Assembly: GCA_904419005.1 (NCBI GenBank)
Contig: CAJFQI010000010.1
Span: forward strand, 1-56,861
DNA: 56,861 bases
Direction: 5' to 3'
From: Candidatus Avimonas faecium
Lineage (GTDB): Bacteria > Bacillota > Clostridia > Oscillospirales > Acutalibacteraceae
Below, piece after piece: positions 24,436 to 33,800 of this stretch (the first letter of the stretch is position 1; each line of letters opens with the position of its first letter). The notes beneath the pieces are model-generated. The model ran no database searches. It was not told where the DNA came from and saw only the letters and a program-made list of their open reading frames with translations. The translations under genes and the position numbers were made by a program.

Positions 24436-25734
24436 ATGCCATTCTATCAGCCGGAAATCGAGTGCGCGTCGCGGGACTACCTGCACGCCGTACAGTCGGC
24501 GCGCCTAATCAAAATGGTCAAGAACGCCTACGACCACGTCCCCTTCTATAAAAAGCTGCTGGACGACGCCGGCGTGCAGCCGGGGGATATCCACTCGATT
24601 GACGATATCGTCAAGCTGCCCTTTACGACAAAGAACGACCTGCGGGACAATTATCCCTACGGCCTGTTCGCCGTCCCTCCCCGCGACCTGGTGCGCATCC
24701 ACGCCTCCTCCGGCACCACCGGCAAGCAGACGGTGGTGGGCTACACCGCCCACGACATCGACGTGTGGGCCCAGGGCGCGGCCCGCGCCCTGTCCGCCGC
24801 CGGCTGCACCAAGGACGATTTCGTCCACGTCTCCTACGGCTACGGCCTGTTTACCGGCGGCTTGGGCCTGCATTACGGCGCGGAGAAGCTGGGGGCCACC
24901 GCCATCCCGGTATCCTCCGGCAACACCAAGCGCCAGGTGCAGATTTTGCAGGATTTCGGCTCCGATTTCCTGTGCTGCACCCCCTCCTATGCGATGTTCA
25001 TCGGCGAGACGGTGCGGGATATGGGGATCGACCCCAAGACCCTCAAGCTGCGGGGCGGCCTTTTCGGGGCCGAGCCGTGGACCGAAAATATGCGCAAGGA
25101 AATCGAGCGGCTGCTGGACATCCAGGCCCACGACATCTACGGCCTGTCCGAGATCGCCGGCCCTGGCGTCGCCTACGACTGCGAATGCTTTGACGGGCTG
25201 CACATCTGCGAGGACCATTTCTATCCCGAGGTCATCGACCCCGACACCCTCAAGCCCCTGCCGGACGGCGAGTACGGCGAGCTGGTGTTCACCTGCATCG
25301 GCAAGGAGGCGCTTCCCCTGGTCCGGTACCGCACCCGGGATATCTGCGCCCTCAACCACGCGCCGTGCGCCTGCGGGCGGACGGTGGTGCGCATGAGCAA
25401 GCCCCGCGGCCGCAGCGACGACATGCTCATCATCCGCGGCGTCAACGTCTTCCCCTCCCAGGTGGAGCATGTGCTGCTGGAGCTGGGGATGGATCCCAAC
25501 TACCTGATTATCGTCGACCGCAAGAACAGCCTGGATACCATGGAGGTGCAGGTCGAGATGAACCCCGCCCTCTTCTCCGACTCGGTCAAGGACATTGAAA
25601 ACGCGGAAAAGCGGATTGAGGCCGCGCTGCAAAGCACCCTCAACATCCACGCCCGCGTCCGCCTGCTGGAGCCGAACACCCTGCCCCGCTCCGAGGGAAA
25701 GGCCAAGCGGGTCATCGACAACCGCCATCTGTAA
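24436..25734 (+). CDS. paaK: Phenylacetate-CoA ligase (second copy)
   Basis: 432 residues, clearly homologous to the copy at 20183 but diverged, especially at the N-terminus and in the substrate region (EPWTENMRKEIERLLDIQAH). ATP motif HASSGTTGKQTVVGYT, DIYGLSE, YRTRDIC, GRSDDMLIIRGVNVFPSQVE and a C-terminal RSEGKAKRVIDNR lysine region are intact. AAAGGAGAGA precedes the ATG. It lies 88 bases after iorB and before a strong terminator. The two ligases may prefer different arylacetates (for example phenyl- versus indole- or hydroxyphenylacetate), or one may serve uptake and the other release; sequence alone cannot decide. Confidence 0.93.
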   Translation: MPFYQPEIECASRDYLHAVQSARLIKMVKNAYDHVPFYKKLLDDAGVQPGDIHSIDDIVKLPFTTKNDLRDNYPYGLFAVPPRDLVRIHASSGTTGKQTVVGYTAHDIDVWAQGAARALSAAGCTKDDFVHVSYGYGLFTGGLGLHYGAEKLGATAIPVSSGNTKRQVQILQDFGSDFLCCTPSYAMFIGETVRDMGIDPKTLKLRGGLFGAEPWTENMRKEIERLLDIQAHDIYGLSEIAGPGVAYDCECFDGLHICEDHFYPEVIDPDTLKPLPDGEYGELVFTCIGKEALPLVRYRTRDICALNHAPCACGRTVVRMSKPRGRSDDMLIIRGVNVFPSQVEHVLLELGMDPNYLIIVDRKNSLDTMEVQVEMNPALFSDSVKDIENAEKRIEAALQSTLNIHARVRLLEPNTLPRSEGKAKRVIDNRHL

Positions 25735-25761
25735 AAAGCACGCCGCGGCCCGGCCGCACGC

Positions 25762-25811
25762 GAAAAGCCCCGGGGATCCAACCATGGGTTGGCCTCCCCG
25801 GGGCTTTTTCA
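25762..25811 (+). terminator. Rho-independent terminator of the ior-paaK operon
   Basis: AAAAGCCCCGGGGA pairs with CCCCGGGGCTTTTT around an inner stem (CCAACC/GGTTGG); T5 follows. Confidence 0.92.
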
Positions 25812-25824
25812 AACCATCCCTCCA

Positions 25825-25854
25825 TTGCCTCCCTACCGCATACCGTGCTATCCT
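25825..25854 (+). promoter_or_regulatory. Promoter of the XRE gene at 25911
   Basis: TTGCCT, 18 bases, TATCCT, 40 bases before the AAAGGAGG ribosome site. Confidence 0.45.
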
Positions 25855-25910
25855 TATCGCGGCCGCAGAACTACGCCGTAAACCACGCAAAATCCAAAGG
25901 AGGTCTTCTG

Positions 25911-26696
25911 ATGGACAAACCGTTCCAGCCCGCCGACCTGGCCGGGACGCTCGCCGCCCTGCGCAGAAGCCGGGGCGCCACCCAGGAAGAGATGGCCCGC
26001 GCCCTCGGCGTGACCAACCAGGCCGTCTCCAAGTGGGAAGCCGGCGCCTGCTTCCCCGATACCGCGCTCCTGCCCCGCATCGCCGATTACTTCGGCGTCT
26101 CCCTGGACCGGCTCTTCGGCCGGGAGGAGGACCCGCCGGAGGGCTCTTTCCGGGAGGCTGCCGCCCGCCTGCGCCGGCTTTTTAAGGGGCGAGGGCGGGA
26201 GGGTGCCTTCTTCTTGGCGGTGCGGCTCTCCCGCATCCTGCACGAGGAGGTGCTGGCCAGCGCCGGCCTGCGCCGCTGGGAACCGGCGGACGCCGACGCC
26301 CCCGAGGGGCTCCCTCCGTGGGGCTATTCCGCCTGTGCGGAACCGGAAGGGGCCGCCATCCTAAAAGGGGAGTCCGCGTTCTTTTCCTGCCGCCGGGGCG
26401 AAAAGCCCCTGCTGCCGGCCGAGCAGCGGGAAATCCACGCCCTGCTCGCCCCGCTGGCCGACCCATCCGTGCTCGCGGCCCTGTTCAGGCTGTACGAGCT
26501 GACCGCCGCGGACCCATCCCGATTTGTCCCGGCGCAGGCGGTCGCCGGGCGGTGCGGCCTCCCCCTCCCGGAAGCGGAGCGCGCCCTTCGGCAGCTGCCC
26601 GTCCGGCTCGCCGGCGGAGAGGGGGCCGCGCGGTACCGCTTGGACGGCCCGTATGAGGCGCTTCCTCCGCTGCTGCGCCTGCTGGCCGTCCGCTAG
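25911..26696 (+). CDS. XRE-family transcriptional regulator with a C-terminal effector-like domain
   Basis: 261 residues. Residues 10-70 are a Cro/C1-type helix-turn-helix (LRRSRGATQEEMARALGV, NQAVSKWEAGACFPDT, LDRLFG). The remaining 190 residues are helical, include a Cys-poor segment FFSCRRGEKPLLPAEQREIHALLAPL and a winged-helix-like end (LYELTAADPSRFVPAQAVAGRCGLPLPEAERALRQLP would fit a second helix-turn-helix). AAAGGAGG at 25896-25902 fixes the start at 25911. Target and signal are unknown. It stands alone between two terminators. Confidence 0.85.
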   Translation: MDKPFQPADLAGTLAALRRSRGATQEEMARALGVTNQAVSKWEAGACFPDTALLPRIADYFGVSLDRLFGREEDPPEGSFREAAARLRRLFKGRGREGAFFLAVRLSRILHEEVLASAGLRRWEPADADAPEGLPPWGYSACAEPEGAAILKGESAFFSCRRGEKPLLPAEQREIHALLAPLADPSVLAALFRLYELTAADPSRFVPAQAVAGRCGLPLPEAERALRQLPVRLAGGEGAARYRLDGPYEALPPLLRLLAVR

Positions 26697-26717
26697 GCGC
26701 GCGGCGCATACCAAACG

Positions 26718-26759
26718 AAAGCCAAGGCCCGCGGCGTTGCCGTGGGCCTTGGCTTTTTT
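26718..26759. terminator. Terminator between convergent genes
   Basis: AAAGCCAAGGCCCGCGGC pairs with GCCGTGGGCCTTGGCTTT, with T6 on the plus strand and TTTCGTTT on the minus strand. It serves the XRE gene and probably the NUDIX gene. Confidence 0.88.
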
Positions 26760-26814
26760 GAACCGCGGCGCGCCCGCAGCCCGGCCAAGGCAGCCGCGGG
26801 AGACGGCCCGCCGC

Positions 26815-27363
26815 TCAAATCCGGCCCTGCTGCCTGAGCGCCGCCACCTTGAGGACGGCGGTCTGGGTCTTGGCGTCGGGGATCTCGTTGGCCAGGACCC
26901 GCCGCACCGCCTCATCCAGCGGGATCCGCTCCGCTTCAAGGAACTCGTCCTCGTCCGGATGCATCTCGCCGAATTGCAGGCCGGCCGCCAGATACAGGTG
27001 GATGATCTCCCCGCAGTAACCGGGCGAGGGGTAAAGCTTGCCCAAGGAAACATACCGCTCGGCGGAGGCGCCGGTCTCCTCCCGGAGCTCCCGTTTGCCG
27101 GCCTCCAGCGGGTCCTCCCCGCGCTCCAGCTTGCCGGCGGGCAGCTCAAGCAGCACCTCGCCGTAGGGATACCGGAATTGGCGGACGAACAGCAGCTCGT
27201 CTTGATCGGTCAGGGCCGCGATGCATACCCCGCCGGGATGCTCGACCACCTCCCGGGTGGCGAGGCGCCCGTTGGGCAGCTCCGCCTTATCGACCCGCAG
27301 GTTGATGATCTTCCCGCGGAAGCGGTAGTCCTGGGACACGGTTTTTTCAATAAGCTCGCTCAT
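26815..27363 (-). CDS. NUDIX hydrolase, ADP-ribose pyrophosphatase type
   Basis: 182 residues. The Nudix box is complete: Gly77, Glu83, then REL (91-93), Arg94, Glu95, Glu96, Gly98 (GKLERGEDPLEAGKRELREETGA region). The flanking RQFRYPYGEVLLELPAGK and the overall length match ADP-ribose pyrophosphatases (NudF type), which split ADP-ribose to AMP and ribose 5-phosphate. GGAGA lies ten bases before the ATG at 27363. It is divergent from the M14 peptidase at 27478, with 114 bases between them. Confidence 0.92.
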   Translation of the reverse strand: MSELIEKTVSQDYRFRGKIINLRVDKAELPNGRLATREVVEHPGGVCIAALTDQDELLFVRQFRYPYGEVLLELPAGKLERGEDPLEAGKRELREETGASAERYVSLGKLYPSPGYCGEIIHLYLAAGLQFGEMHPDEDEFLEAERIPLDEAVRRVLANEIPDAKTQTAVLKVAALRQQGRI

Positions 27364-27477
27364 ATTTTCATCGTCTCCTTCATAGAAATGGCAGTAAGGC
27401 TTGGGCCCGGGCGCAAAGCCGCCAGGGGCCGGCATCCTCCCCAACCGGGAAAAATAGAGATGAGGAAGGAATGGAAA

Positions 27478-28389
27478 ATGGTGATGCGGCAGCGATTGGT
27501 AACCCCCCAGCCTGCGGACAGCGGCGCGGTGCGATGCCTGATCTCCGCCCTGCGGGGGCGGTACCCCTTCCTTCAGGCGGCCCCTGTGGGAAAAAGCGTG
27601 CTCGGCCGGGAAATCATGGGGCTGGTACTGGGCAGCGGCCGGGAAAAGATCCTGTACGCCGCCGCCTTCCACGGGCAGGAATGGCTGACCTCGCTGGTGC
27701 TGCTGCGCTTGGTTGAGAACCTCTGCGCCGCGCTCCAGGGCGACGGCCGGATAGCGGATATCGATTTTCATGAAGCCCTGGCCGGGCGGAGCCTGCTGTT
27801 CGTCCCCCAGGTCAACCCCGACGGGGTGGACATCGCCCTGCACGGCTCCGGGTCGGCGGGGCCGTGCGCCCGCCTGGTGCGGGAGCTGGGAGGCAATGAG
27901 CCGGGCCGCTGGCAGGCCAATGCCCGCGGCGTGGATATCAACCACAATTTTGACGCCGGCTGGCGGCAGCTCCGCCAAAGCGAGGAGGCCGCCGGCATCA
28001 CCGGCCCCGCCCCCCGCCAATACGGCGGCCCGGAGCCGGAAAGCGAGCCGGAAACCCGCGCGATGGCCGGCCTTTGCCGCCGGGTCGCCTTCCGGCACGT
28101 CCTCGCGCTCCATTCCCAGGGGGAGGAGATCTACTGGCGGTACGGGGAGGGCACGCCTCCCCGCGCGCAGAGGATGGCGGAGGTGATGGCCGCTTCGTCC
28201 GGCTACACCGCCGCCGACCCGGAGGGGCTGGCCTCCCACGGCGGCTTCAAGGATTGGTTTATCCAGGAGACCGGACGCCCCGGCTTTACCATTGAGCTGG
28301 GGCGGGGGACCAACCCCCTGCCGGCCTCCGACCTGGAGCCCGTCTATGAAAAGGCGCAGGAGATGCTCCTGCTGGCCGCCTTGATGTGA
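27478..28389 (+). CDS. M14-family zinc carboxypeptidase, murein peptide type
   Basis: 303 residues. Zinc ligands are visible: HGQE (HxxE, in AAFHGQEW) and the later His in LALHSQGEEI; the catalytic Glu sits in FTIELGRG. RGVDINHNFDAGW is the substrate-carboxylate region. The pattern resembles gamma-D-glutamyl-meso-diaminopimelate peptidases (LytR/MpaA-like) that trim muropeptides. There is no signal peptide, suggesting cytoplasmic recycling of imported peptides. AAGGA at 27466-27470 supports ATG 27478; an upstream ATG at 27460 is possible. Confidence 0.88.
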   Translation: MVMRQRLVTPQPADSGAVRCLISALRGRYPFLQAAPVGKSVLGREIMGLVLGSGREKILYAAAFHGQEWLTSLVLLRLVENLCAALQGDGRIADIDFHEALAGRSLLFVPQVNPDGVDIALHGSGSAGPCARLVRELGGNEPGRWQANARGVDINHNFDAGWRQLRQSEEAAGITGPAPRQYGGPEPESEPETRAMAGLCRRVAFRHVLALHSQGEEIYWRYGEGTPPRAQRMAEVMAASSGYTAADPEGLASHGGFKDWFIQETGRPGFTIELGRGTNPLPASDLEPVYEKAQEMLLLAALM

Positions 28390-28426
28390 GGGGCGCGTGA
28401 GGGAAAAGCCGCCCTACCCGGCGCAC

Positions 28427-28453
28427 CCGCCGGCCCGAAAGCCCGGCGGGCGG
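28427..28453. terminator. GC hairpin between convergent genes
   Basis: CCCGCCGG and CCGGCGGG pair around CCCGAAAGC, between the M14 stop (28389) and the TIM-barrel stop (28454). T-runs are absent. Confidence 0.4.
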
Positions 28454-29131
28454 TCACGGGTGGGGCTTGCCCTCCCGGTAGGCCTGCATGATCTCCCGGA
28501 ACACCTGCCCATTGCTGGGAGGCGTCCAGGTAATCGCGTTCGCCCCGGCCCGGATCGTCTCCCGGATGCTCTCCTCCGTCGGCCCGCCGGTGGCAATGAT
28601 CGCCAAATCCGGGAACCGCTCCCGGATAGAGCGCACCAGCGCCGCCGTCTGTGCGGCTGCGGAGATGTTGACGATCCGCACACCGGCCTGCACCCGCGCA
28701 GCCACGTCGTCCCGGTCGGAGACCACCGTCACCACCACGGGGATATCCACGCGCCGGATCAGCTCCCGCACCGTCTCGTCCTTGGTCGGGGCGTTGACGA
28801 CCACGCCGATCGCCCCCTGGAATTCGGCATGGAGGGCAAGGTCCATCACCCGCGCCCCCTGCGTCAGGCCGCCGCCCACGCCGGCGAACACCGGCATATC
28901 GGCCGCGGTCATAACCGCCTGGGTAATCAACGGCTGGGGCGTGAAGGGATAGACCGCGATCACCGCGTCCGCGTTGCAGTTGCGGATGATCGCCACGTCG
29001 GTGGTAAAGACCAGCGACCGGATCCGCTTGCCGAAAACCCGGATCCCGGAGCATTCCCGGATCGCCTCCGGCACCGGGAGCATAAAGGAGCGCAGGTTGC
29101 CCTGGAATTCGGGGATATACTGTCCTTGCAT
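28454..29131 (-). CDS. TIM-barrel protein (ThiG/KDPG aldolase-like), function unknown
   Basis: 225 residues with alternating strands and helices of a beta/alpha barrel. It ends in IIATGGPTEESIRETI and ITWTPPS, where the GG is a typical phosphate-binding turn of barrels such as ThiG, KDPG aldolase or glycerol-3-phosphate-responsive proteins. No family-specific catalytic lysine can be assigned. GCAAGGAGGAAGCCGT precedes the ATG at 29131. Related proteins in Clostridia are often labelled only as hydrolase or barrel protein. Confidence 0.8.
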   Translation of the reverse strand: MQGQYIPEFQGNLRSFMLPVPEAIRECSGIRVFGKRIRSLVFTTDVAIIRNCNADAVIAVYPFTPQPLITQAVMTAADMPVFAGVGGGLTQGARVMDLALHAEFQGAIGVVVNAPTKDETVRELIRRVDIPVVVTVVSDRDDVAARVQAGVRIVNISAAAQTAALVRSIRERFPDLAIIATGGPTEESIRETIRAGANAITWTPPSNGQVFREIMQAYREGKPHP

Positions 29132-29709
29132 ACGGCTTCCTCCTTGCCAGCGGCGTGCTTATACACGCCTGTTTTTTGATATGGCCCCGTAAAAACCGGC
29201 ATGGCGCGGAGGCCCTTGGAATTTTATTGATCCTCTATATGGCCGGTTCTTGACACGCTTTCCCTCTTCGCCTTTTATAAAAGGAAGCGCAGCGGTCGCC
29301 GCATCCTTGTGAATCAGCCCGCATACATAAGGGGAAAACCTGCCGCCGTTATCCCCGTCTTCATAACAAACCGCTGCATTCCGTTTATTTTCATCCATGC
29401 AAGATCCTAGCGGCGGCCCCGCAAAATCCCGTTTTTCACCGTTTAAGCTACGGTGTATTTTATTGTACCGCAGAATCAGCCGGAAGGGAAGAGAAAAAGC
29501 GGGAAAAGGCAGGAGAACCCGCTCAATCCGGACGGGTTCTTCCCGCTCCGCGCGGGGAGGCCTCCGGGCGGCCGGCCTTTCCCCGCATGGTTTTTCCTGC
29601 CGGCAGGCCTTTTCCTGTTTCGGTTTCCCTCTATTTATGGTATACTGGAACTGGTTATGATTAAGAGAAGGCGTGCCGCCGGCCCGCCTGGCTGAAAGGG
29701 GTTTTTCCG
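29132..29709. other. Non-coding stretch with an orphan promoter-like site
   Basis: No gene I can support. TTGACA at 29250-29255 is followed after 18-19 bases by TTTATA/TTATAA but by no open frame on the plus strand until 29710. A minus-strand frame (29159-29398) starts with a hydrophilic stretch but has no ribosome site I would rely on. TATACT at 29641-29646 is probably the -10 of the flavin reductase gene. Confidence 0.4.
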
Positions 29710-30216
29710 ATGCGCAAATTTTTTGAAATCGACCCGCAGGAGCTGAACGGCAACGTATTCCGCCAGATCGGCCGGGACTGGATGCTGATTACCGCCGGCA
29801 AGCCGAACGGGTTCAACACCATGACGGCGAGCTGGGGCGGCCTCGGCGTGCTGTGGAATGCGAACGTCAGCTTTATCTTCGTCCGTCCGTCCCGGTACAC
29901 CTACGAATTTCTCGAAAGGGAAAACTACTACTCCCTCTCCTTTTTTGAGGACGGCAACCGCCGCGCCCTGCAATTCTGCGGCGCGCATTCCGGCCGGGAC
30001 ACCGACAAGCCGGCGCAGACGGGGCTGACCCCCGTTTTTGACGCGCCCGCCCCCTATTTTGAGCAGTCGCGGCTCACCCTGATCTGCCGGAAAATGTATT
30101 ATCAGGACCTGGAGCCGGCCCATTTCCTTGATCCCACCATCCTGAGTAGCTATAAGGACGGGGATTACCACCGGATGTATGTGGGCGAAATTGTAAAGGT
30201 CCTGCAGGCGGAGTAG
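29710..30216 (+). CDS. Flavin reductase family protein (FMN-binding)
   Basis: 168 residues. The FMN-binding split-barrel signature is present: WMLITAGKPNGFNTMTASWGGLGVLW near the start, then FVRPSRYTYEFLERENYYSLSFF. Members reduce FMN with NAD(P)H, bind flavin for a partner oxidase, or have unknown roles. A TATACT -10 lies at 29641. GAAAGGGGTTTTTCCG precedes the ATG. No partner monooxygenase is nearby. Confidence 0.9.
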   Translation: MRKFFEIDPQELNGNVFRQIGRDWMLITAGKPNGFNTMTASWGGLGVLWNANVSFIFVRPSRYTYEFLERENYYSLSFFEDGNRRALQFCGAHSGRDTDKPAQTGLTPVFDAPAPYFEQSRLTLICRKMYYQDLEPAHFLDPTILSSYKDGDYHRMYVGEIVKVLQAE

Positions 30217-30820
30217 CGCGGCGCCGCCGGCGGCATTGCCGCTAAGCCCCGGGCGGCGCGGCCCGCTCCTCCTGCCGCCGGGCCGCACCCGGCCTGTCCC
30301 GGCAGGAGCGGCAAAGCCCCAGCCGTGGGGCCCTGCTTGTTCTGCTTGAATCAAATCCTGGCCAGAGGATTCTCCGCGCCGCCTCCCGCCGGGCCCGGAC
30401 ACGGGTCCGGGCCATCCCATGGAGCCTGTACGCACAAAGGGCGCGCGAAAGGGTAAAAAACATAGGAAAAATCCAGCATTTAAGGCGCACACCGCCTTAA
30501 ATGCTGGATTTTTCTGTACGTTTTATACTGTTTGTTGATTTTTCAGCAAACGCTCAAAGGGGAGCGACGGTTTCCTTCCCGGCAAGCGGCCGTTCAGCCG
30601 GCCGCTCTGGCGCGCTCCCTGCCATGACGCAGGGGGATAACCGCACGCCCTCCCGCTCCCGCAGGGAGCCCGGATGCCCGGCCCCGCTCCGGGCATCTGC
30701 CCTCCGGCAGCCGCCCCTTGTCCCGTCCAGCGGGGCGGCGCGGCGCGGGAAGGGGAGGGGGACAGGGGGAGCGCGGAAGCGCCGGGCAGCCGCCCGGGGT
30801 TAGGAAGGCCGCCGGGCAGC
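30217..30820. other. 604-base intergenic stretch
   Basis: It contains the long bidirectional terminator at 30467-30515 and otherwise only GC-rich sequence with several short hairpins near the end of mfd. Small open frames inside it lack ribosome sites and read as shadow sequence. Confidence 0.6.
30467..30515. terminator. Long bidirectional terminator
   Basis: AAAAATCCAGCATTTAAGGCG and its reverse complement surround a CACAC loop: about 20 base pairs without mismatch, with T5 on both strands. It lies between the convergent flavin reductase and mfd genes. Confidence 0.88.
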
Positions 30821-33800
30821 CTAGGCTTTGGATTCCTCTTTCTCTTGCGGGCGCACTGCTTCAAGCGCCTCCCGCAGGGTATCCAGCGGGGTGAGTCCCG
30901 GCTTGAGCTTGACCGCAAAGTACGGCTTGGCCCCGGCGCTGATCATCACCCGGCCCTTGAGGGCGGAGGACAGGCGCGCGCCGGTCTCCATATTCAGCTT
31001 GCGCTGGTAGAGCAGCAGGCTGTCCTGCTGCTGCTTGACCTCGTAGATGCCGGCGTCCGCCGCCATATTGCGCAGAAGGGCCACGTCGATCAGCCCCTGG
31101 ACGGCCGCGGGCGGCTCGCCAAAGCGGTCGATCAGCTCGTCGTATACATCCAGCGAATCCTCGTGGGTGCGGATGTCCGCGATCCGGCGGTAGACCTCCA
31201 GCCGCTGGGCGTTGGAGGAAATATAGCTTTCGGGGATGTGGGCGGAAACCTGCAGGTCGATCAGGCACTCCGCCTCCCGGTTCGCGGCAGGCAGGCCCTT
31301 TTCCTCGTTGACCGCCTCGCCCAGCAGGCGGAGGTACATCTCGTACCCCACCGCCTCCATATGCCCGTGCTGCTGCGCGCCTAAGAGGTTGCCGGCGCCG
31401 CGGATCTCCATATCCCGCATCGCGATCTTAAAGCCCGCGCCGAACTCGGTGAACTCGCGGATCGCCTCCAGCCGCTTGGAAGCCACGTCGGTGAGCACCT
31501 TCCCCCGCACGAAGGTGAGGTAGGCGAAGGCCCGGCGGGCGGAGCGCCCCACCCGCCCCCGCAGCTGATGAAGCTGGGACAGGCCGAAATGGTCGGCGTT
31601 TTCAATAATCAGGGTATTGGCGTTGGGGACGTCCACCCCGGTTTCAATAATGGTGGTGCAGACCAGCACGTCGATCTCGTGCTCAAGGAGCTGGCGCCAG
31701 ATGTCGGAAAGCTGCTCATCGCTCATCTTGCCGTGGGCAATGCCGACCCGCGCTTCGGGAATCCGCATCTGGATGCCGGCGGCGCACCGCTCGATCGTCT
31801 CCACCCGGTTGTGCAGGTAGTACACCTGCCCGCCCCGCCGCAGCTCCCGGCGGATGGCGTCGGCCAGGATGCCGTTGTCGTGCTCGAGCACATAGGTCTG
31901 CACCGGGCGGCGGTCCTGGGGCGCCTCCTCAATCACCGACATGTCGCGGATCCCGCTCATGGCCATGTTCAGGGTGCGGGGGATGGGGGTGGCGGACAGG
32001 GTGAGCACATCCACATGGGGGCTGAGCTCCTTGAGCCGCTCCTTCTGGGCCACGCCGAAGCGCTGCTCCTCGTCGACGATCATCAGGCCGAGGTCCTTGA
32101 ACTGCACGTCCTTGGACAGCATCCGGTGGGTGCCGACCAGGATATCCACCTCCCCCCGGCGGAGCCGGCGGATGGTTTCCTCCTGCTGCTTGGCGGTGCG
32201 GAAGCGGGAGAGCATCTCGACCTTGACCGGGAAGCCCTCAAACCGCTTGACGATGGTGTTGTAATGCTGGAAGGCCAGGATGGTGGTGGGCACCAGCACC
32301 GCGCACTGCTTGCTCTGGCTGACGCACTTGAAGGCCGCCCGCAGCGCCACCTCGGTCTTGCCGAAGCCCACGTCCCCGCAGAGCAGGCGGTCCATCGGGA
32401 CCGGCCGCTCCATATCCGCCTTGATCTCCTCCGTGCAGCGGAGCTGGTCGTCGGTTTCCTCGTATTCAAACCGGCGCTCAAAATCGTACTGCCACTCGCT
32501 GTCCGGGTCAAAGGCGAAGCCGGGGGTGGCCATCCGCTGGGCGTACAGCGCGATGAGCTGGCGGGCGATGTCCTTGACCGCGGTGCGGACCCGGGCCTTG
32601 GTCTTCTGCCACTCCTGCCCGCCCAGGCGGTGGAGCTTGACCCGCACCTCGTCCTTGGTGCCGATGTATTTGGATACCAGGTCGAGCTGGGTGACCGGGA
32701 CGTACAGGGTGTCCCCCTTGTCGTAGAGCAGCTTGATGTAATCCTTGGCCACGCCCTGGACCTCCAGCTGGTGGATTCCCTGGTAGATGCCGATGCCGTG
32801 GGCGGCGTGGACAACGTAATCCCCCGGCGTCAGCTCGGACAGGGAGTGGATCTCCGCCGCCTTGTCCCGCTTGGGGCGCTTGAGGCGCCGGCGGGCGGAC
32901 GCCGCACGTCCGTGGGTAATCACCGCCAGGCCCGCGTCCGGGTATTCCATCCCGGCGGAGAGGCCGCCCCGGAGTACCAGCACCCGGTTTTTCACCGGCG
33001 CCTCGGGGGCGGGGGCGTAGAGCGCGGGCAGGCCCTGCTTGACCAGGTCGGCAGCCAGGGTTTCGGCGTTTTTCTCCTCCCCGCCCGCCAGCACCACGCA
33101 GGCCATCCCCCGGTGCAGGAGGTCGCGCAGGTCCTCCGTCAGCAGCTCCAGCCCGCCGGACCATACCGGCAGTTGTCTGGCGTTGATATTATACAAAGAG
33201 TGAAGGCGGATATCGCTGCCGGAACGGGCGAAGGTCTCCAGCAGGAGGGCGCCCCGGCGCTCCAGCTCCGCCAGCACGCCCGCCTCATCAAGCGCGTATT
33301 CGGTCAGCCCGCGGCAGAGCTGCCCTTCGGCCAGCAGGGCCTTGATGTCCTCCTGGAGCTGCCACTGGGAGGTGCGCAGCCGCTCCTTGAGCTTGGCCGT
33401 TTCCGAGACGAAGAGGAGCGCCCCGTCCGCGTAATCAAACAGGGTGGCGGGCTTTTCATAAATGAGGGGGATATAGCGGTCAAAGGAGGCGGGATGCCCT
33501 CCCCCCCGCAGCCGGTCCACATCCGCCAGCAGGTTTTCCCTGGCCGCCGCCGCGTTTTTCCCCCGCAGCCCGGAGGCCAGGGCCTCGATTTTCCCCGCCA
33601 GCTCGGCCGGGTCGTCGTACATGATCTCGGCCGCCGGGGGGACGGCGATCTCCTCCAGCGTCTCGGTCCGCCGCTGGGACAGCAGGTCAAAATAGGCCAG
33701 GGTGTCCACCGTGTCCCCCCACAGCTCAATCCGCAGCGGGGAGGGGCAGTCGGCGGGGTAGACGTCAATGATGCCGCCCCGCACCGCGAATTGGCCGGGG

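Noticed and set aside
19898-25890. Long minus-strand frames across the paaK-ior region
   Set aside because: All mirror well-identified plus-strand genes; no start context or recognisable domain.
29159-29398. Minus-strand frame of 79 codons
   Set aside because: No ribosome site, no recognised domain, and the downstream part reads as arbitrary sequence.
30501-30803. Plus-strand frame after the long terminator
   Set aside because: It starts inside the terminator hairpin and is Arg/Pro/Ala-rich as expected for non-coding GC-rich DNA.
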